Positions 60,347 through 64,000 of a stretch of 64,000 bases of DNA are shown piece by piece. The notes under the pieces are model-generated. The model saw only the letters and a list, made by a program, of their open reading frames with translations. It was not told where the DNA came from and searched no databases. A program made the position numbers and the translations under genes. Numbering within the stretch: position 1 is the first letter of the stretch; each line of letters starts with the position of its first letter. Source of the stretch: Acidimicrobiia bacterium (GTDB taxonomy: Bacteria > Actinomycetota > Acidimicrobiia > Spongiisociales > UBA5794); contig JALSQW010000066.1 of assembly GCA_026985095.1 (NCBI GenBank), positions 44,788 to 108,787 of the forward strand, given 5' to 3'.

Positions 60347-61288
60347 GTGAAGGCCGCTCGGCCCTCCCCCTCGTCGCTGATCTCCCCCGCCGTGCGTCGC
60401 GCCGTGCTTGAGGTCGACAGGCTGGCAAAGCGGTTCGTGGCTCGACCACCGGTGTGGGCGATCCGCGATGTGTCGGTGCGGGTCGCCCCGGGTGAGATCG
60501 TCGGCCTGGTCGGACCGAACGGGGCGGGAAAGACGACGACGTTGGCGATCGTGGCGGGACTCATCGCACCCACCGGGGGAAAGGTCCGGTTCGATGGAGA
60601 GTTCTGTGCTCCACGGACGCCGCGACCGTGGCTCGGGTGCTGGGTAGGGGAGCCGGGCTTCTACGGCCACCTCAGCGGCCTCAGGCATCTCGAGGTCACC
60701 TTGGGCCTGCGCGGCGTGCGGTTCGACCGTCGTCGACTCCTCGAGCTGCTCGACGCGGTCGGCCTCGAGGGAACGGACGCCCGACGCCGGGTCCGCGACT
60801 ACTCGACGGGGATGCGGCGCCGGCTGGCGTATGCCTCGGCAACGGCGGCGAACCCGCCGGTGGTGATGCTCGATGAACCGACCGCGGGTCTCGACCCGAT
60901 GGGGATCCGGGCAATTCTCGATGATCTCGTGGAACGGGCGGAGCGCGGCGCGATGGTGCTGTTGTCGAGTCACCGACTCGCCGAGGTGGAGAGCATCTGT
61001 GATCGCATCTACCTGATCGCCAAGGGAGTGTCCCGAGAGCTGACGAGCGGGTCGTGGGGTGACGTGATCCGGATCCGCTGCTCCGACCCGGAGCGAGCCC
61101 AACTCGTGCTCGCCTTCCGAGGTGGGTTCCGCATCGGCCGGACGGTGGTGCTCCCTGCAGAAGGCAACGACCTCCCTGCCATCGTGGAGGAGCTGCGGAG
61201 GGATGGGATCGAGGTCGCCGGAGGTGACACCGGACCGGCGACCCTCGAGGAGGCGTTCTTCATGGAAGCCGGCCAGGAGGGACGGTGA
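60347..61288 (+). CDS. ABC transporter ATP-binding protein
   Basis: The 313-aa ATPase has Walker A GPNGAGKTT (56-64), a signature YSTGMRRRL (variant of LSGGQ common in this exporter group), Walker B VVMLDEPTAGLDP and the switch His in LLSSHRL. The C-terminal ~80 residues form an accessory domain as in CcmA/DrrA-type ATPases. GTG 60347 is used; GTG 60401 would also keep the core. Its stop overlaps the first permease start. Confidence 0.92.
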   Translation: MKAARPSPSSLISPAVRRAVLEVDRLAKRFVARPPVWAIRDVSVRVAPGEIVGLVGPNGAGKTTTLAIVAGLIAPTGGKVRFDGEFCAPRTPRPWLGCWVGEPGFYGHLSGLRHLEVTLGLRGVRFDRRRLLELLDAVGLEGTDARRRVRDYSTGMRRRLAYASATAANPPVVMLDEPTAGLDPMGIRAILDDLVERAERGAMVLLSSHRLAEVESICDRIYLIAKGVSRELTSGSWGDVIRIRCSDPERAQLVLAFRGGFRIGRTVVLPAEGNDLPAIVEELRRDGIEVAGGDTGPATLEEAFFMEAGQEGR

Positions 61289-62280
61289 CCGGCCGCCTCC
61301 GTACCGCTGAAGTGCAGCTCGGAGTGCTCCTCCGGTTCCGGGTCGTGAGCGGAGTGCTACTGGCGCTGCTGGTGCTCGTTCCGTTGGTGGTGTGGCGGAA
61401 CGTGAGCTATGCGGCCGAGTCGCTCGACGCCAACTTGGAGTACTTCGCCGTAGAGATCCAGCGACTCACCGCCGAGCTGGCCGCGGCAGGGACCACGCGG
61501 GAAGCCGAAGAGATCGCCGCGCGCCTCGAGGGACTGCAGGACCAGTACGTCTCCGACCGGTTCGACGTGTACCGCTCCGGCGTGCCGGGATCGGCCGAGG
61601 CAGCACTGGGGTTCGCTGCCGGTGCCGGGGGACCGATTCTCGGCTGGATCATCGCCATGGGGGTCGCAGGTACCGACCTCCGCCGAGGGACGTTCTTTTG
61701 GTGGCTCACCTCGGGGACGTCACGGCCGGCGATCTTCGACGGCAAGCTCCTGGCGCTTCCCGTGCTGGCTGCGGTGTTGGCTACCGGCATGGGCGTCCTG
61801 GGATCGTTGGCAGCGGTCGGCTTCAATGCCTGGTATCGATCCGATCCGTTCTTCGCTCCGGCGGGGCCGGGGTGGGGGCACCTCGCCGCTGCGTGGACGA
61901 CCACGGTCCTCTTGGTGACCCTCTGGGCTGCGGCAGCAGTAGCGCTCACGTTCGCCTTGGGGTCAGGATGGGCCGCCGGACTGACTTTGGGTACATACGT
62001 GACCGTAGACGTGTTCCTGACGACGCAGGTCCCCGGCGTCGCTCCGTGGCTGTTGACGATACGTGTGGCTCAGGCCGGCGTGCCGCTGTGGCCACCGGAG
62101 AGCCGGCTGACGATCGATACGTTCGGGTACCTCTGGTGGATCGGTCCGAGCCCAGCGACCCGATTCCCCGAGACCATGTGGACTGGGTACGTGGTTCTCG
62201 CCATCGTCGTGTGCGCGCTCGGCCTCCTCGGACGGCGTCGACTCTCCCGTCTCGACTATCTCCCGGCCCCGGACCGATGA
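61285..62280 (+). CDS. ABC transporter permease (first)
   Basis: The 331-aa membrane protein has one N-terminal helix (17-38), a large extracytoplasmic or coiled loop (40-100), and about five further helices (residues ~108-310). It resembles ABC-2 type permeases. GTG 61285 overlaps the ATPase stop; its stop overlaps the second permease start (ATGA). Confidence 0.85.
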   Translation: MTGRLRTAEVQLGVLLRFRVVSGVLLALLVLVPLVVWRNVSYAAESLDANLEYFAVEIQRLTAELAAAGTTREAEEIAARLEGLQDQYVSDRFDVYRSGVPGSAEAALGFAAGAGGPILGWIIAMGVAGTDLRRGTFFWWLTSGTSRPAIFDGKLLALPVLAAVLATGMGVLGSLAAVGFNAWYRSDPFFAPAGPGWGHLAAAWTTTVLLVTLWAAAAVALTFALGSGWAAGLTLGTYVTVDVFLTTQVPGVAPWLLTIRVAQAGVPLWPPESRLTIDTFGYLWWIGPSPATRFPETMWTGYVVLAIVVCALGLLGRRRLSRLDYLPAPDR

Positions 62281-63248
62281 GCCCGCGCCCCGTTGGTGTC
62301 CGAGCAGAGGCCACGATCGTCACCACCAACCCGTTCCTCCGCACCATCGGCGTGCTCGTGGCCGTTGCCGCCTTCGTGGTGGGGTTCGTCAACGCGCAGG
62401 CACGAGAACAGGTTCGCGCCGATCTCGCCACCATCGAGACTCGACAGGCTGCGATCGCGCTGATGCGCGACTCGGGGATCACCGTGATCGACGGCGCCCC
62501 CATCGATGAGGAACTCCGCGCCCTCGGCGCCGCCGCGACCCGAGCGCGGCTGGATCTCCATTTCGGCTCGGTCGTCGGTGCCGCCGAAGCGATCCTCGGC
62601 CTCGCTGCCACGGCCCCGGGCGCGATCCTCGCCATCGCCTTGGGTACCTTCCTCACCGGCCGCGACTTCGAGCGCCGCACCTGGTTCTACGAGCTCACGG
62701 CCGGTGATCGCCGGACGGTTCGCCTCCGAAAGACGGCCACCGCGTTGTCCGTCCTGGTCACGTTGCTCTCGGTGGGAATCGCCCTGGCTGCCGGCGGTGC
62801 CGCTCTCGGCGGCTTCCTGGTCGGCTCGGCCGCGATCGGCGCACCCCGAGGTAGCTTCCTCCCCGAGGTGGCGGCCGCCCTGCTCGTTCTGACCCTGTGG
62901 AGCCTCGTCGGTCTTCTCGGTGGTCTCATCACGACCCGGTCTCTCGGGGGCGTTGCCGCCGGCCTAGGGCTGATGGCCGTCGACGCCGCGATCAGTCTCA
63001 ACCTCCCCGTCTGGGGTCCCTATCTCCTGACCCCTCGGATCACCGGAGTCGCCAGGTTGTGGGCACCAACCTCCCCTGTGTTCCTGGTGACCGGTCAGAC
63101 CACGAGCCTCATGTGGTGGAGCACCTTCACCGGCGTCCCTGGCTACACCCCAGCCGAAGGCGCCTGGGTCATCGCCCTCTACATCATCGGGCTGTGGGTG
63201 CTCGTCGGCGCCCTCCTTCGACACCTGCCCTGGCGTGCCAGCGGCTGA
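62277..63248 (+). CDS. ABC transporter permease (second)
   Basis: The 323-aa protein repeats the layout of the first permease: one helix (~22-41), a loop with charged helical content (42-95), then about five helices. Both share GTFxxxRDFERRTWF/GTDLRRGTFFWWLT-like segments after the second helix, so the two probably form a heterodimer with the ATPase. It is the last intact gene in the island. Confidence 0.85.
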   Translation: MSPRPVGVRAEATIVTTNPFLRTIGVLVAVAAFVVGFVNAQAREQVRADLATIETRQAAIALMRDSGITVIDGAPIDEELRALGAAATRARLDLHFGSVVGAAEAILGLAATAPGAILAIALGTFLTGRDFERRTWFYELTAGDRRTVRLRKTATALSVLVTLLSVGIALAAGGAALGGFLVGSAAIGAPRGSFLPEVAAALLVLTLWSLVGLLGGLITTRSLGGVAAGLGLMAVDAAISLNLPVWGPYLLTPRITGVARLWAPTSPVFLVTGQTTSLMWWSTFTGVPGYTPAEGAWVIALYIIGLWVLVGALLRHLPWRASG

Positions 63249-63328
63249 GCGTCCCCATCGACCGGTTCTCCGGCAGCGGGTCCGCTACCGACCGATGCTC
63301 ATCGGGCATCCGACCTCAGTGCCGTGGT

Positions 63329-63551
63329 CGCCACGGTTCTTCGACCCCGCAGCCGAGGTCGCGTACCGCGCCACCGGCGGAGGCGACGCCGATCGGGTCG
63401 GCCAGACCGCCACCGAACGGTTCACCGACGTCGCCGGTCCGTACGATGACATCACTGGTCGACCGACGCCGAGACCCTCCTCGCCCAGATCGACGCCGTC
63501 ACCGGATCCGAAGACCAACAACGCCCGGCGCGGGAACGACGCCTCGACGTC
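63329..63551 (+). pseudogene. Frameshifted duplicate fragment of anti-sigma gene
   Basis: This aligns to 57636-57859 with a 1-nt deletion (ATCACTGG here, ATCACCTGG there) that breaks the frame. There is no start or membrane helix. It abuts the integrase remnant, so it marks a recombination scar. The surrounding 63249-63328 and 63552-63607 show nothing. Confidence 0.85.
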
Positions 63552-63607
63552 ACGTTGGGTTGGCGCCATGCCCGCAACGTCACATCCGACCCCTCACCTC
63601 GCCCCTG

Positions 63608-63925
63608 GGAGGGCCGATCCGGCGAACCAACTTCCGTCGGCGTGCCTGGCTGCCGGCGGTGCGCGCCTCGGTCGGTGAGCCCCTCCGCTTCCACGACCTC
63701 AGACACACCCATGCGGCGATGCTCATCGCCCAGGGCGAGCACCCCAAGGTCATCCAGCTCCGGCTCGGACACTCCTCGATCCAGGTCACCCTCGACACCT
63801 ATGGGCACCTCTTCGAGGGTCTCGATCAGGCCGCCGCGGAGCGTCTCGACGCCACGTTCGCGCGGACTCCCGCGGACTCCTCGCGGACTCTTGGCGTTTC
63901 GAAGGCGGAAACGCTCTCCCGCTGA
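63608..63925 (+). pseudogene. Tyrosine recombinase (integrase) C-terminal remnant
   Basis: The frame encodes the last ~105 residues of a phage-type integrase: FHDLRHTHAAMLIAQG with the HxxR catalytic pair, LGHSS, and the nucleophile in TLDTYGHLF. The N-terminal arm and core-binding domains and the first catalytic Arg are absent; upstream sequence is the anti-sigma duplicate. The stop at 63923-63925 is inside the attachment repeat, as in many tRNA-targeting elements. Confidence 0.85.
63861..63892. repeat. Tandem CGCGGACTC repeats (right), candidate integrase arm sites
   Basis: Three copies at 63861, 63871 and 63882 lie in the integrase tail, matching the pair at 55809-55830. They also encode part of the C-terminal RTPADSSRTL segment, so a coding origin cannot be excluded. 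Confidence 0.4.
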
Positions 63926-63928
63926 ATG

Positions 63929-63959
63929 GCGAGAGCCCTTGCGGCGCAGGGCCTCTCGC
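63929..63959 (-). terminator. Hairpin downstream of tRNA-Pro
   Basis: Identical to the hairpin at 55624-55654; directly follows the CCA end of the tRNA on the minus strand. Confidence 0.5.
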
Positions 63960-64000
63960 TGGTCGGGCTGGCCGGATTTGAACCGGCGACCTCTTGACCC
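63960..64000 (-). tRNA. tRNA-Pro, 3' part (5' half beyond window)
   Basis: On the minus strand the window contains the end of the anticodon loop, anticodon stem 3' strand TCAAG, the variable loop, T arm GCCGG-TTCAAAT-CCGGC, acceptor CAGCCCG, A and an encoded CCA. The anticodon is inferred as GGG from the left copy. Being next to the integrase side, this is probably the intact functional gene. Confidence 0.7.

Larger units (their letters stand above)
55576..64000. mobile_element. tRNA-Pro-integrated genomic island (~8.3 kb), right end at window edge
   Basis: The segment is bounded by a 120-bp direct repeat, 55576-55695 and 63881-64000, offset by exactly 8305 bp. The last 79 bp are identical and contain the 3' half of a tRNA-Pro gene with its terminator. 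A tyrosine-recombinase C-terminus ends inside the right repeat. The cargo is sigma/anti-sigma, secreted protein, protease-lipoprotein and ABC transporter genes. The intact tRNA probably lies across the right edge, as expected for insertion at a tRNA 3' end (inference). Confidence 0.8.
63881..64000. repeat. Right attachment-site repeat (direct repeat copy 2)
   Basis: This matches 55576-55695 at an offset of 8305 bp; identical from 63922 to the window edge. It contains the integrase stop codon, the hairpin at 63929-63959 and the tRNA-Pro 3' part. Confidence 0.85.

Noticed and set aside
1..64000. CRISPR array or insertion sequence
   Set aside because: No evenly spaced direct repeats and no transposase motifs were seen; the only mobile signature is the tRNA-linked island.

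Overview
The window is GC-rich and densely packed, and the genes look like those of an actinobacterium outside the well-studied orders, most likely a member of the Acidimicrobiia (inference). The evidence is a phosphatidylinositol-mannoside set (PIP synthase, PatA-like acyltransferase, PimA-like mannosyltransferase), a mycothiol-synthase-like tandem GNAT, PdxS/PdxT vitamin B6 synthesis, polyphosphate glucokinase, DivIVA, and two gene blocks whose order matches Mycobacterium tuberculosis: ruvBAC-yebC-pdxT-pdxS-pimA-patA-pgsA...thrS (compare Rv2592c-Rv2614c) and pgsA-gcvH-garA-ftsR...DUF151-merR (compare Rv1822-Rv1830). Many genes overlap by 4 nt (ATGA or GTGA), and GTG starts are common.

Layout. 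1-1863: 5' part of a secreted beta-helix protein. 1910-8929 (minus): Holliday-junction resolution, YebC, PLP synthase and PIM lipid synthesis. 9046-15644: citrate synthase, an RND exporter with a small membrane partner, and thrS. 15749-23746: mixed genes, including a kinase-fold protein, mycothiol-synthase-like GNAT, patatin lipase, DivIVA, a tyrosine phenol-lyase divergent from an Lrp/AsnC regulator, and a stand-alone LigD-type polymerase. 23733-32634: P450, SDR, aldehyde dehydrogenase, Maf, two acyl-CoA dehydrogenases, RNase HII, YqgE and small proteins. 32631-39312: PqqB-like hydrolase, adenosine deaminase, lipase, polyphosphate glucokinase, gcvT and a MerR regulator. 39436-45204 (minus): potassium channel, DUF151 nuclease, hpt, D,D-carboxypeptidase, FtsR, GarA-like FHA protein, GcvH and PgsA. 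45343-47260: small proteins, a SprT-like metalloprotein and a hydrolase.

47376-51850 (minus) is a complete six-gene soluble di-iron monooxygenase operon in the order A-B-C-D-E-F of toluene-4-monooxygenase and four-component alkene/isoprene monooxygenases. All six metal ligands of the alpha subunit and all Fe-S ligands of the ferredoxin and reductase are present. A secreted metzincin with FG-GAP-like repeats and a lipoprotein follow.

55576-64000 is an integrated element of about 8.3 kb. A 120-bp direct repeat (last 79 bp identical) contains the 3' half of a tRNA-Pro(GGG) gene plus its terminator hairpin; one copy lies at 55576-55695 and the other runs to the right edge of the window. Inside are a secreted four-cysteine protein, an ECF sigma factor with a coupled membrane anti-sigma-like protein, a secreted trypsin-like protease coupled to a lipoprotein, an ABC transporter with two permeases, a frameshifted 223-bp duplicate of the anti-sigma gene, and the catalytic C-terminus of a tyrosine recombinase. 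It looks like a tRNA-targeted island whose integrase has been truncated, and it carries an envelope or secretion module with its own sigma factor. This is the best candidate for an undescribed system here.
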